Shown here: piece by piece, positions 35,098-45,085 of the stretch | Layout of the letters: each line of letters starts with the position of its first letter | How positions within the stretch are numbered: position 1 is the stretch's first letter | NCBI GenBank assembly: GCA_019638285.1 | Contig: JAHBUB010000001.1 | Coordinates: 62,001-126,000 of the forward strand | Source of the DNA: Cyclobacteriaceae bacterium | Lineage (GTDB): Bacteria; Bacteroidota; Bacteroidia; Cytophagales; Cyclobacteriaceae | Reading direction: 5' to 3' | Length of the DNA: 64,000 nucleotides | Program-made: the position numbers and the translations under genes | Notes under the pieces: model-generated | Database searches by the model: none | What the model was told of the DNA's origin: nothing | Seen by the model: only the letters and a program-made list of their open reading frames with translations

Positions 35098-36497
35098 ATG
35101 GAAGAAAACAACTCAAATGATTCCAGGTACTCAGGAATAAAACAATTCCAATTGTAAGTCGACTTAATTTTATTTTGTAACACTTCTGCTGCTTTGATTT
35201 CACCATGTGTTATAAAGGTCATTTTAGGTGAAGATTCAAAATTAGAAATCCACTGCATCAGTTCATACTGATCAGCGTGTGCTGATAGGCCGGTTACTTC
35301 CTTCACAGTGCATTTTATAGGAACCTCTATTCCAAATATTCTCACTGATTCGTTGCCGTTCAAAATTGTTCTGCCTCTTGTTCCCTCCGCCTGATATCCA
35401 ACAAATAAGATGGTATCATTTTTATTCGGTAAGCGATGGTACAGATGATGCAGTATTCTTCCTCCCGTACACATTCCGCTGGCGGAGATAATGATGCATG
35501 GCTCTTTTCTGTCGTTAAGCTCTCTCGAACTATCAGCAGAGTTGCAAAAATGAATATTTGAAGAATCGAAAATGCTTACCAGCGCGCCATTTTTGTTTTG
35601 TACGTTGAGCTTGTGTGTGCTACTGTACTTTTCATACAGATTAGTTACGCTGATAGCCATTGGGCTATCTATAAAAATTGGGAGGCCAGGTATTTTCCCG
35701 GAAGTGACTAGCTTGTTTAAATAGTAAAGAAGATTTTGAGTTCTGCCCACTGCAAATGCAGGCATTACTACACAACCCCCTTTATCATAGGTGAGATTAA
35801 TAGCCTCAGCGAGGTTGCGTTCTACTTCCTCAATTGGGTTCACCCTATCTCCGTAAGTAGATTCAATGAGTAATATATCTGCATTTTTTATTGCTGTAGG
35901 AGCATACATCAAAGGATCGTTATTTCGTCCCAGATCCCCGGAGAAAACGATCTTTTTCAGCTGTTGTGCTCCTTTCAATCTTAGCTCAACAATGGCTGCA
36001 CCAAGTATGTGGCCTGCATTATAAAATACCGCAGTGACATTATCCACTAATTCAACTTCTCTATCCAATGGGTAAGAGGCTACCATGTCCAACACTTTTT
36101 TAGCATCCTCTACACCAAATAGAGGCTCGGGCTTGTTATGCTTGGAGTAGCCATGCTTGTAAGCATATTGGGCTTCTTCTTCCTGCAATTTTCCGGCATC
36201 TAATAATAGAATTTTCATCAAATCTTCTGTGGCGTGGGTGCAAATAATTTTTCCACCAAACCCATCTTTCACCAATCGTGGAAGATAACCCGTGTGATCG
36301 ATATGGGCATGGGTAACCACTACCATATCAATTTGAGTGGGGTCAATCGGAAGCTTGTTCCAGTTTCTTAATCGAAGTTCTTTCTCGCCTTGAAATAAGC
36401 CACAGTCTACCAGTATTTTTTTCTCGTCAATCTCCAGCAGATACTTAGAACCCGTTACACTTTTGGCTGCTCCGAGAAATTTAATGCGTACATCCAT
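35094..36497 (-). CDS. Metallo-beta-lactamase/beta-CASP RNA-processing exonuclease-like protein
   Basis: 467 residues, cytoplasmic. Zinc motif H63-A-H65-I-D67-H68 (VTHAHIDHTGYLPR), then SGDLGR, LLIESTYGDR, the beta-CASP insertion (SPMAISVTNLY, ISASGMCTGGR) and the final metal motifs GLSAHADQYEL and THGE. It belongs with CPSF73/YsiA-type nucleases that process or degrade RNA. The substrate in bacteria of this group is not known. It is preceded by a strong hairpin (36544-36570) and coupled to the small exported protein gene that follows. Confidence 0.9.
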   Translation of the reverse strand: MDVRIKFLGAAKSVTGSKYLLEIDEKKILVDCGLFQGEKELRLRNWNKLPIDPTQIDMVVVTHAHIDHTGYLPRLVKDGFGGKIICTHATEDLMKILLLDAGKLQEEEAQYAYKHGYSKHNKPEPLFGVEDAKKVLDMVASYPLDREVELVDNVTAVFYNAGHILGAAIVELRLKGAQQLKKIVFSGDLGRNNDPLMYAPTAIKNADILLIESTYGDRVNPIEEVERNLAEAINLTYDKGGCVVMPAFAVGRTQNLLYYLNKLVTSGKIPGLPIFIDSPMAISVTNLYEKYSSTHKLNVQNKNGALVSIFDSSNIHFCNSADSSRELNDRKEPCIIISASGMCTGGRILHHLYHRLPNKNDTILFVGYQAEGTRGRTILNGNESVRIFGIEVPIKCTVKEVTGLSAHADQYELMQWISNFESSPKMTFITHGEIKAAEVLQNKIKSTYNWNCFIPEYLESFELFSSI

Positions 36498-36543
36498 TTC
36501 GTTTGCTTTGTCTTCCGGTAAAGGAGCGCATTCTTTTAGAAAT

Positions 36544-36570
36544 AAAAAAGGGACATAATGTCCCTTTTTT
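36544..36570. terminator. Strong bidirectional terminator
   Basis: AAAAAAGGGACA (36544-36555) pairs perfectly with TGTCCCTTTTTT (36559-36570) around TAA. It lies 16 bases beyond the PspC/GIN stop codon on the minus strand and upstream of the beta-CASP gene. The A and T runs make it active in either direction. Confidence 0.9.
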
Positions 36571-36586
36571 ATGTCAAAGGAATCTG

Positions 36587-38992
36587 CTATCGGTTTTTGG
36601 TTACCGTTGCATCGCCTTTGTGAGATACGTTGCTGGCAAAGCTTTGATCGATTTCTAAAGATTCGCTTACGTTTACCTTAGCAGAGGAAGCGCCTTTTGC
36701 TTTAACAATAGCCCTTTCCACTTCATATTGATAAGCACGTAGTCCGCTGGCCCCTGTTATTTTGGCTTCCATAAAAGTACCCCGGCCCTCAAGATCAAGG
36801 AATGATGCCCCTGTGATATCAATATCAAGGCTGGTTGCATCTAGTCTTCCATCGGCAACTACAGCCCCACTTAATTTTATTTCCACGTCACTTTCCTTAA
36901 AACCCCTAAACCTCAACTTTCCCGCTCCCTTCACATCTAAGTCACGTAAATGAGGCATCGTGATGTTTATAATCACTTTATCATCTTCCGAAAATTTATT
37001 TTTCCAAAATGAACGATCATGGTCATTGTCATAATCAATAACTAGCGTTTTGTTTTCTATATAGATATCATAGTGTTCTTTTTGGTCATTCGATCCTGTT
37101 ATTTCTACACTATAATCATCTCCTTTTTCAATGCTAATATCAAACAATCCACTTAATTCTATCGATTCAAAATCGCGTAGATCAAGCTGTGTTTCAGGCT
37201 TTGTTTTGGTTTTTCTCGAATTGTTTTCATTAGAGTAGCCTTCACAGGTTAGGCACTCTATTCCTGATTCTGTCATCCTCCAGGTATTATCCAGATCACT
37301 GTCTTGATCGTGGTGACGACCATAATTATCAATTAACTCCCAGAGATTGTTGTCAATGATAATTTTGTGATTATAGGGCACATACACATCAATATTTATA
37401 CGCTGTGCGCGGAAGGGTACATTTTTCTTAAAAGTTATATTAGAATCAAAGGTATACACACTGTCTTCATGAGTGATTTGGTAAGTAACCGTTTGTGCAT
37501 TTTCAATGGCTACTTTGCGTGTTGATCCTTGCGCCTGAAAACGCTTAACAATTTTCACCTCATCTTCATCATGCCCGATAATACGCAGTGAGCTCACATC
37601 GTAATCCTCCAGGCCTACTTCATTCATTTTAAAAACCAAAGTCTTGCCATCTGTTGGATATTGTTCTTCTTGCCTAATGGTTCCTTCTTCTCTGAAGGCA
37701 TAAATGGCTTGAGGGATTTTGAAACTCAAGACGGCAAGACACAGAAAGAACAACACAAATAAACTCCAACCAACAATGGGTTTGAAGATGATGTGTTTTA
37801 CAATCACTGAAACACCTAAAAGTGTTATTAGAAGTGCTGGAATTATGGAAAGAATGAATCCAGTAAGTAACACCCAAAGGGGAAAAGTATTTTTTATGGC
37901 CTCCATCGGTAACCCCAACCCGGTTACGTTCATATTCCACCAAAACAACTCCGTCCCCATTGAAAATACGCCCAAAACAGCGCCAGCGAAAAAGAAAAGA
38001 CTGAAAAGAAGTAAGATTCCGATCATCGTGATAAGCACCCCAAAACCCACACGTAGAATGTCAACAGACATCGAAAAAATAGGGCCAAGTATTTTAGCCA
38101 ATCCGTTGATGATTATGGCTATAAGCCGGAATGGGAATAGAATTATTTTCGCTAATAAAGTTTCTTCTTCATTCTCCTTTTCGTTGAGTCCTTTCTTCAC
38201 GGAAGATTCAATATTAGAAAGGGTTACTGGCTCTCCTTGCATTTGCATTTTCTCTGTAATGGATTTGGCCTCTGGTAAGGCTATCCATAAGATGATATAA
38301 ATCAAAAGTCCTATGCCTCCGGTTATAGTAAAAACTACAAAGAGGATGCGGATGAGTGTGATATCAGTACCAAAGAAAGCAGCAACTCCCGATGCAACCC
38401 CACCAATTACTTTCTTCTCGGGGTCTCTGAACATTTTCTTTACATCTGATTCTTCTTCTAATTCCTCTGAAACAGGAAGAAGTATCCAAAGAATGATATA
38501 AACAATTAACAATCCTCCATAGCTACCCAGCACAAGTAATGCAAACAACAGCCTTGGCCAGACAGGATCTATATTAAAATAATGCGCCAGGCCTGCACAG
38601 ATACCGCCCAATATTTTTCTCTTTTTATCACGGAATAGTTTTTTAGAGGTGGCCCTTCGAGTGGAAGAACTTTTTTCTTCTTTTGAAGATTTTGTGGATG
38701 TTGCACTTCCTGCGTTTTCCTGTTCTTCCGCAGCTTTAAAGTCACTGACGCTTCCCATGGTGTGAATTAAAGCATTCACATCATCTCTTGTAATTACTTG
38801 TTTTCCTTCATTGAGCTTTGAAAGAAACAACTCCGCAATCCTGCTCTCAATGTCAGCCAGAATTTCACTATTGTCCTCAAAAGAAGAGAAATACGCGTTG
38901 ATGGAATCAAGGTACTTGCGGAGTATATCATATCCGTCTTCTTCTATGTGGAAGATGATTCCACTAATATTGATGCTAATATTCTTTTTCAT
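36587..38992 (-). CDS. PspC-GIN membrane protein (two PspC domains, DUF2807 C-terminus)
   Basis: 801 residues. The N-terminal 100 residues are a soluble region found in this family. Then come two PspC units (about 118-175, KKLFRDKKRKILGGICAGLA, and about 183-242, KKMFRDPEKKVIGGVASGVA), each with a membrane helix. Further helices follow at about 280-425. An extended periplasmic region ends in a GIN/DUF2807 beta-helix (about 595-790), with repeats such as LDVKGAGKLRFRGF and ISGASFLDLEG-like strands. It probably senses or guards envelope stress. The PadR-type regulator gene overlaps its start by 17 bases. Confidence 0.88.
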   Translation of the reverse strand: MKKNISINISGIIFHIEEDGYDILRKYLDSINAYFSSFEDNSEILADIESRIAELFLSKLNEGKQVITRDDVNALIHTMGSVSDFKAAEEQENAGSATSTKSSKEEKSSSTRRATSKKLFRDKKRKILGGICAGLAHYFNIDPVWPRLLFALLVLGSYGGLLIVYIILWILLPVSEELEEESDVKKMFRDPEKKVIGGVASGVAAFFGTDITLIRILFVVFTITGGIGLLIYIILWIALPEAKSITEKMQMQGEPVTLSNIESSVKKGLNEKENEEETLLAKIILFPFRLIAIIINGLAKILGPIFSMSVDILRVGFGVLITMIGILLLFSLFFFAGAVLGVFSMGTELFWWNMNVTGLGLPMEAIKNTFPLWVLLTGFILSIIPALLITLLGVSVIVKHIIFKPIVGWSLFVLFFLCLAVLSFKIPQAIYAFREEGTIRQEEQYPTDGKTLVFKMNEVGLEDYDVSSLRIIGHDEDEVKIVKRFQAQGSTRKVAIENAQTVTYQITHEDSVYTFDSNITFKKNVPFRAQRINIDVYVPYNHKIIIDNNLWELIDNYGRHHDQDSDLDNTWRMTESGIECLTCEGYSNENNSRKTKTKPETQLDLRDFESIELSGLFDISIEKGDDYSVEITGSNDQKEHYDIYIENKTLVIDYDNDHDRSFWKNKFSEDDKVIINITMPHLRDLDVKGAGKLRFRGFKESDVEIKLSGAVVADGRLDATSLDIDITGASFLDLEGRGTFMEAKITGASGLRAYQYEVERAIVKAKGASSAKVNVSESLEIDQSFASNVSHKGDATVTKNR

Positions 38993-39332
38993 GTAAGGCT
39001 ACTGTTGAATTATTAGTGATCTTCTGAGTTGAAAGTACGAGGTCTTTCCAAGTGTTGGAAAGTCCTTCAAGAAAATTTTTTCCCAAATTGGTTAATGTAT
39101 AGTATTTCCGTGGGGGACCCGATTTTGATTCGACCCATTTATACTCCAATAACCCTGCATTCTTCAGGCGAGTAAGTAGGGGATAGAGCGTTCCTTCAAC
39201 TACGATCATCTTTGCAGCGGTCAATTCCTCCAGCATGTCAGAAGCGTAAACTTCGCCTCTTGAGATAATATGAAGGATGCAATACTCCAATACCCCCTTC
39301 CTCATCTGAACTTGTGTGTTTTCCAGGTTCAT
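38976..39332 (-). CDS. PadR-family transcriptional regulator
   Basis: 118 residues from the ATG at 39332 (MNLENTQVQMRKGVLEYCIL). An in-frame start 60 bases upstream would swallow the likely promoter, so the shorter form is preferred. The winged helix shows the family signatures RKGVLEYCILHII, MIVVEGTLYPLLTRLKNAGLL and SGPPRKYYTLTNLG. PadR proteins repress by binding promoter dyads and respond to small molecules or stress. The gene precedes the PspC-GIN gene and overlaps its first 17 bases, the usual pairing in Bacteroidota. Confidence 0.92.
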   Translation of the reverse strand: MNLENTQVQMRKGVLEYCILHIISRGEVYASDMLEELTAAKMIVVEGTLYPLLTRLKNAGLLEYKWVESKSGPPRKYYTLTNLGKNFLEGLSNTWKDLVLSTQKITNNSTVALHEKEY

Positions 39333-39370
39333 ACTTCCAGTTTTAAAAGTGATTCCTTCTTCTGTATACG

Positions 39371-39378
39371 GAAAAGTA
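39371..39378 (-). promoter_or_regulatory. Candidate -7 element of the padR promoter, inside GTAC-containing repeats
   Basis: On the minus strand TACTTTTC (one base from TAnnTTTG) lies 39 bases above the ATG at 39332. Two AGTAC/GTACT copies lie around 39375-39397 and could be a PadR-type operator. Confidence 0.4.
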
Positions 39379-39648
39379 CTATGTATGGCCAAGTACCATA
39401 TAAAATATTTTTAAAAACCTTTTATTTGGCCTGAAATGGCACATTTTATTTGTAAATATTTTGGATAACTTCAAAATTGGATTGAAATGACCATCCACTA
39501 TTTTCAAAACACACACACACTTTTAATACCCTAATAATACCTTTTTTTGGTATCTGTTACTTTGACTTTTTAAATCGTATTTAACTGTGCGTAAGTCCCT
39601 ATTTTTGCTGAATTTGTTCTAAACCTGAGTTACGTTGGTTTCGCGCTG
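39379..39648. other. AT-rich intergenic region between padR and the C25 protease gene
   Basis: No gene seen. It holds a run of CA dinucleotides (about 39508-39520). TTTGACTTTTTAAATCGTATTT at about 39562-39583 is split here by a TTTG box and a TATTT box, and is a candidate promoter for the protease gene; the remaining bases are unremarkable. Confidence 0.5.
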
Positions 39649-42600
39649 ATGAATAAATCATCCTTTCTATTTCCCTTACTATTGCTGCTGATGTGGTGTT
39701 TGCAATCAAATGCACTCGCACAATACAACAATGGTTGGATAGATTTTGGGAAGGAATATTATAAGTTAACAGTAGCTGCTGACGGAGCCTATCGGCTTTC
39801 CTATAACGACTTGCAAAACGCTGGTTTTCCCGTGAATGCAATTGATCCCAGGCGCATTCAACTCTATCACAGAGGAGTAGAGCAGGCAATTATCGTTCAG
39901 GGGCAGGCCGATGCCCAGTTTAACCCTGGTGATTACATTGAGTTTTACGGCAAAAAAAACGATGGTGTTAACGATACCAGATTATACGCTGCAGCTAATT
40001 TACAGCCTCATCTATATTATAACTTATACAGCGATACCACCGCCTACTTTTTGACCTGGAATCAATCGATTGTACAGGGAAAGAGAATGTCTACCTTTTC
40101 TGAAGTGAATATTCCACCCCTACCAAAGGATACTTATCATTTCAATGAAGAACTAGTTGTGTACTCTAATGAGTATTCAACAGGAAATACGGTGAGTGGT
40201 GTATTGCAATACACACAATTTGATGAAGGAGAAGGATGGACTGGTGCGACCATATGCATTGGGAATGCGGGGTGTACGGGTCAACTGGATTTAACCATTG
40301 GTAATTTGACAGGGGGGGTATTGTCGGGTGGTGTGCCTCAACTTGAAGTGTTATTGGTAGGAAGAGATGCGCTCAACCATTTGGCGGAAGTTTATGTAGG
40401 GCCTTCGTCCGGCTCATTGAGATTATTAACTACGGAAAGCTTTATCAATTATCAAACAAAGAAAATTGATATACCTCTTTTGTGGACAGATATTAATGGG
40501 AGTGGCCAATTGACCGTTCGTGTAAAGGCATTAGGGGTGGGGGGTGCCCGCGATAGATTGAGTGTATCGTATATTAAAATAACGCAACCTCAGAATTTTG
40601 ATATGGCTTTTCAAAATACAAAATGGCTTTTGTTGGATGAAAATCCCTCAAACAAATCCTACATTGAAATTTCTAACCCTGGAGCTGGGTCGTCTATTTG
40701 GGATATTACAGATTCAAACGCCATTCAGATAATCGGAACTTATCCAGTGGGTTCAAACATCAGTGCGATTGTTCCAAATACTACAGACGGTAGGAGATTA
40801 TACATTAAAAATAATTTTTTAACGCCAAATATTAAGCGTATCAGCTTCCGACAAATAATTCCTTCTGCTCATAATTATATTATAATTTCCAACAAAGCTT
40901 TAATGAAGCCAGCCTTAGGGTACGCAGATGCTGTAAAAGCATACGGTGGTTATAGAGCATCCGTGGAAGGAGGTGGATATGATACGTTGGTAGTTTCAAT
41001 GGATCAGTTGTACAATCAATTTAATTTTGGTGAAAGCTCCTCTGCTGCTATTTATGAATTCATGAAGTTTATGGTAAACAACGGGAACCCAAAATATTTA
41101 TTCTTAATAGGGAAGGGACTTAATGTTTCACAGGGATATTTCAGAAAAACTATTTTTGGCCCGAATGATTTTAAAGATCTTGTTCCATCAGCCGGTATGC
41201 CAGGAGCGGACATGGCATATACAGCTGGTTTGAATGGCACCACTTTCGAACCCGCAGTGCCTACGGGAAGAATTACTGCAAGCACTCCAACACAAGTAGC
41301 CTCCTATCTCAACAAGATCAAAGAGACGGATGCTTTAGGGTTTGATGAATTGTGGCGAAAGGATGTCTTGCATTTAAGTGGAGGGATTCAACCATTGGAG
41401 TTACCTACGTTCAGACAGTACATGGATGGTTTTGGTAGCGTGGCCAGGGGCCCCTACTATGGCGGAAATGTGAAGACGATAGGAAAACGTGAACCGAATC
41501 CTGTAGCACTCATTAATGTTTCTGAAGAAGTGAATAAGGGTGTAAATCTTATTACCTTTTTTGGACACTCATCTCCGAGCACGATTGATATTGATATCGG
41601 TTTTGCCACTGATCCAGTAATGGGTTATAATAATGCGGGGAAGTATCCGGCCTTTTTAATTAACGGGTGCAATGCAGGTGTCTTCTTTTCCAACTCCACG
41701 GTGTTTGGTGAGGATTGGATATTAGCTCCTAACAAGGGAGCCCGTAGTTTGATTGCGCATAGCTCATTTGGTTTTGTAAGTACCCTGAGAGCGTATACGC
41801 AATTGTTTTATGAAGTGGGATTCGGAGATTCTACATTTATAAGAACAGGGATTGGGAACATTCAAAAAGAAGTAGCGCGTAGGTATTTGGAAACAAACTC
41901 TCCCGGAATATCATCAGTAACACAAATTCAGCAAATGATGATGTTGGGTGACCCTGCAGTAAAATTATTTGGTGCCCTTAAACCCGATTATGAAACCAAT
42001 GACAATGCCGTTTACCTTGAATCATTTGATGACAAACCTGTTACCGCCTTAACGGATTCTTTCGCTGTAAAAGTGATTGTTCGAAACTTTGGATCCATTA
42101 GTAAATCGAACCTGGGAGTCAGGATAACTAGAACATTCAATGATCAGACATCAATAGCCTACGACTCTGTTTTTAATTCACGAGGTTCATTGGATACACT
42201 TTCTTTTCTTATTAAAAGAGAAGAGGGGGTAAGTGGATATGGAAGTAATCATTTTAAAATGGAACTTGATTTTGAAAATAAGATCGATGAACTGGATGAA
42301 GGCAACAATATTGCCCTCTTACAATTATTCATTCCGTTGAGTGGAACAAGGAATTTATTACCGAGGCCATTCGGGATTGTAAATAGTAATAACATTGTAC
42401 TGAAGTGGCAAAACACTGACCTGCTTTCGCCCTCGAGAATGTACAATATTGAATTAGATACGATAGATACATTTAATAGTCCTTTTTTGAGGCGCACTTC
42501 ATTGGCTGGAAAAGCTTTGTTGGAGTGGCCAATTACCTTACTCACAAAAGATTCACTTGCTTATTATTGGCGAACCAAACTAGCTGATCCACAGCCAGGC

Positions 42601-44604
42601 GAGAATGTGGAGTGGGCAACAAGCTCATTTACATTTATTAATAATGGTGAAGAAGGTTGGGCGCAGGTTCATTTCCCTCAATACCTTGAAAATGCGACTG
42701 AAGGCTTGATGAAGGATCCGGTCTTAAGGAAACTTAAGTTTAAAGAAACCTCGGCTTCAATTTATATAAACAACTTTGGTGTAAATTATCCCTCCCCATC
42801 TACTACCTCATTTAGGCTAAATGACATAGAATATAATTTGGCTACACAAGGGCAACCTTGTAGGAGTAACACGATCAATTTTGTGGCATTCGACAAGACT
42901 ACCTTGGTCCCGTATGCTGGTATTCCATTTATTTTTCAAGACCCGAGAACTTGTGGCAGGGAGCCACAGGTGATTAATAGTTTTAGGTTGGCGGAATTGG
43001 AAACTGGAAACAGCGATGATCTCTTGAAATATATTGACAACATTAATGTAAGTGATTCCGTTGTGATTTTTTCAATTGGAAACGCAAACTATACTTCGTG
43101 GTCGGCCAACGTAATTTCGAAGTTGGAGGAGTTAGGGATAAGTAGTGTCCAACTATCTTCTCTTCAGGATGGAGAACCTGTGGCTATTTTCGGAAAAAAG
43201 GGAAGCACAGCCGGCACAGCATTGGTCGAAAAATCTGAAGATAGCCCGGCCGATGAGCAAGTATTGCAAGTAAATAGGTCACTGACCGGCAAGTACAGCA
43301 GCGGCAAAATGTTTTCTTCAGTAGTGGGCCCTGCCAAGAAATGGAGTAGTTTTAGTTCTCAAGTGAAGCAGGCCACTGTTTCGGATAATTATTCTTTTGA
43401 TTTTATCGGGATTAATCTTGCAGGTGTGGAGACTTTGCTTTTTGCAAATGTGAGCACTACACTTGATCTTACTGGAATTAATGCTGCGACTTTTCCAATA
43501 ATGAAATTAGTGTTGCATACTGAAGATGGAGTTGATCAGACACCTATTCAGCTTCATCATTGGATTGTTAACTACGAGCCAGTTGCTGAAGGAATGTTGT
43601 TGTATAGAGGCTCCCCCGAAAGCATTCAGTTGCAAGAAGGTGAGAAATGGAGGGCTTCTTATTCTTTCTTGAATATTTCTGATAAGTTATTTTTTGATTC
43701 TCTACAGGTGAATTTTAAAACATTTAATAAGGCCCTTAGAATCCCAGAAAATAAGCTGATAAATATTGCAGCGCCCACGCCCGGGGATTCCACTGATTTT
43801 AGTTTTGTCGTGGATACAAAACAAAAATCCGGAATGAATGACGTGAACGTATTCGTAAATGACAGAATTCTGCCTGAACAATACTATGAGAACAATACTA
43901 TTGAATTGATCAATTATTTGGATGTTAAGAAAGATGAAATGGTGCCAATACTGGATGTAACGATCGATGGGAGACACATTGAAGATGGAGATTTTGTGGG
44001 AAGTAGCCCGCGAATAGTGGCTAAGATATGGGATGAAAATAAATTTTTATTAAAACAAGATACGCTGGGTGTTCGCGTGCTACTAAAATCACCATGCGAA
44101 GGTGGTTGCGAATTCGAACCTATTTATTTTAGCCGTGCAGATATTCAATGGATTCCTGCAACCAACATCTCTGATTTTAGAATTGAATATAGACCTCAAC
44201 TTGCGACAGCAGGGGAGTATGTACTCCGAATTGAGATAGCCGATGGCAGTAATAACATGCCATCTGTTCCGTACGAAATCAGGTTTAATTTTGACCTGAA
44301 TACGGTATTGCATTTTAGTGAACCCTATCCAAATCCATCGGCTCAAGAGGTATTTTTCGAATTTTCAGTTTCTGGCGATCAGTCTCCGGAGTACTATCAT
44401 CTGCAAATATTCACCTTAGATGGCAGACTTGTTAAAGATTTTAATAGTCAACACAATATGCACATCGGTCATAATCAACTTACATGGACTGGACAGGACA
44501 ACTCAGGGATGTCAATGAAGGGAGGAATGTACATTTATAAATTGAGTGTTACCATAAATGGGGTTCCTCATCTCAAAAACGGAAAAATTATTTTAATTCG
44601 TTAG
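39649..44604 (+). CDS. C25-family (gingipain-type) cysteine peptidase, PorU2-like type IX secretion sortase
   Basis: A 1651-residue exported protein with signal peptide MNKSSFLFPLLLLLMWCLQS and a cleavage site near ALAQ. The C25 peptidase lies around residues 415-790, with catalytic His640 (FFGHSS) and Cys674 (INGCNAG). Long beta-rich domains follow. The last 90 residues (YPNPSAQEVFFEFS ... DGRLVKDF ... GMYIYKL) form a type IX sorting or FlgD-Ig-like domain. P. gingivalis PorU, which removes that domain from cargo and links it to lipopolysaccharide, is about 1160 residues; this longer form fits the PorU2 group. A secreted protease cannot be ruled out. No other T9SS component lies nearby. Confidence 0.85.
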   Translation: MNKSSFLFPLLLLLMWCLQSNALAQYNNGWIDFGKEYYKLTVAADGAYRLSYNDLQNAGFPVNAIDPRRIQLYHRGVEQAIIVQGQADAQFNPGDYIEFYGKKNDGVNDTRLYAAANLQPHLYYNLYSDTTAYFLTWNQSIVQGKRMSTFSEVNIPPLPKDTYHFNEELVVYSNEYSTGNTVSGVLQYTQFDEGEGWTGATICIGNAGCTGQLDLTIGNLTGGVLSGGVPQLEVLLVGRDALNHLAEVYVGPSSGSLRLLTTESFINYQTKKIDIPLLWTDINGSGQLTVRVKALGVGGARDRLSVSYIKITQPQNFDMAFQNTKWLLLDENPSNKSYIEISNPGAGSSIWDITDSNAIQIIGTYPVGSNISAIVPNTTDGRRLYIKNNFLTPNIKRISFRQIIPSAHNYIIISNKALMKPALGYADAVKAYGGYRASVEGGGYDTLVVSMDQLYNQFNFGESSSAAIYEFMKFMVNNGNPKYLFLIGKGLNVSQGYFRKTIFGPNDFKDLVPSAGMPGADMAYTAGLNGTTFEPAVPTGRITASTPTQVASYLNKIKETDALGFDELWRKDVLHLSGGIQPLELPTFRQYMDGFGSVARGPYYGGNVKTIGKREPNPVALINVSEEVNKGVNLITFFGHSSPSTIDIDIGFATDPVMGYNNAGKYPAFLINGCNAGVFFSNSTVFGEDWILAPNKGARSLIAHSSFGFVSTLRAYTQLFYEVGFGDSTFIRTGIGNIQKEVARRYLETNSPGISSVTQIQQMMMLGDPAVKLFGALKPDYETNDNAVYLESFDDKPVTALTDSFAVKVIVRNFGSISKSNLGVRITRTFNDQTSIAYDSVFNSRGSLDTLSFLIKREEGVSGYGSNHFKMELDFENKIDELDEGNNIALLQLFIPLSGTRNLLPRPFGIVNSNNIVLKWQNTDLLSPSRMYNIELDTIDTFNSPFLRRTSLAGKALLEWPITLLTKDSLAYYWRTKLADPQPGENVEWATSSFTFINNGEEGWAQVHFPQYLENATEGLMKDPVLRKLKFKETSASIYINNFGVNYPSPSTTSFRLNDIEYNLATQGQPCRSNTINFVAFDKTTLVPYAGIPFIFQDPRTCGREPQVINSFRLAELETGNSDDLLKYIDNINVSDSVVIFSIGNANYTSWSANVISKLEELGISSVQLSSLQDGEPVAIFGKKGSTAGTALVEKSEDSPADEQVLQVNRSLTGKYSSGKMFSSVVGPAKKWSSFSSQVKQATVSDNYSFDFIGINLAGVETLLFANVSTTLDLTGINAATFPIMKLVLHTEDGVDQTPIQLHHWIVNYEPVAEGMLLYRGSPESIQLQEGEKWRASYSFLNISDKLFFDSLQVNFKTFNKALRIPENKLINIAAPTPGDSTDFSFVVDTKQKSGMNDVNVFVNDRILPEQYYENNTIELINYLDVKKDEMVPILDVTIDGRHIEDGDFVGSSPRIVAKIWDENKFLLKQDTLGVRVLLKSPCEGGCEFEPIYFSRADIQWIPATNISDFRIEYRPQLATAGEYVLRIEIADGSNNMPSVPYEIRFNFDLNTVLHFSEPYPNPSAQEVFFEFSVSGDQSPEYYHLQIFTLDGRLVKDFNSQHNMHIGHNQLTWTGQDNSGMSMKGGMYIYKLSVTINGVPHLKNGKIILIR

Positions 44605-44614
44605 TAGCGATGCA

Positions 44615-45085
44615 TTAATGAGCATGGCCGCCTGGCTCATGCACATGCCCATGTTCTACTTCTTCTTTTGTGGCTTGTCGGATGTTTATCACCTCTACTT
44701 CAAAATTCAAATGGACTCCAGCTAAAGGATGATTTCCATCTACAGTTACATCATCTTTTCCAATGTCAGTGATAGTAACTATGTGGCCATTTTCTGTATT
44801 GAATTGCATACCCTTGTCCACCCTCTGATCTCCAAAAGCAGACTTAGGCACTTTTTGAATAAGCTTATCACTCTTTTCTCCATAGCCTTTTTCAGGAGCA
44901 ATCGTTAAGCTAACGCGGTCTCCGTTTGCTTTTCCTTCAAGTCCCTCCTCCATTCCAATAATTAAATTGCCATGGCCATGCAAGTAATGCAATGGGTCTT
45001 TTCCTGAACTTGAATCTAAAATATTCCCATCATTGTCACTAAGAGTATAATGAATGGATACGACAGCGTCATTGGAAATTATCAT
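44615..45085 (-). CDS. slyD: FKBP-type peptidyl-prolyl isomerase, SlyD type
   Basis: 156 residues, cytoplasmic. FKBP strands at the N-terminus (VSIHYTLSDNDGNILDSS, PLHYLHGHGNLIIGMEEGLEG) with the IF chaperone domain inserted at about 75-125 and the returning strand NHPLAGVHLNFEV. The tail EHGHVHEPGGHAH binds metal as in SlyD, which helps folding and nickel insertion. It is convergent with the protease gene. About 520 bases of non-coding DNA follow its start. Confidence 0.93.
   Translation of the reverse strand: MIISNDAVVSIHYTLSDNDGNILDSSSGKDPLHYLHGHGNLIIGMEEGLEGKANGDRVSLTIAPEKGYGEKSDKLIQKVPKSAFGDQRVDKGMQFNTENGHIVTITDIGKDDVTVDGNHPLAGVHLNFEVEVINIRQATKEEVEHGHVHEPGGHAH

Noticed and set aside
39508..39520. 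CA-dinucleotide run as a CRISPR or satellite
   Set aside because: Only about six units; no spaced repeats and no cas genes.
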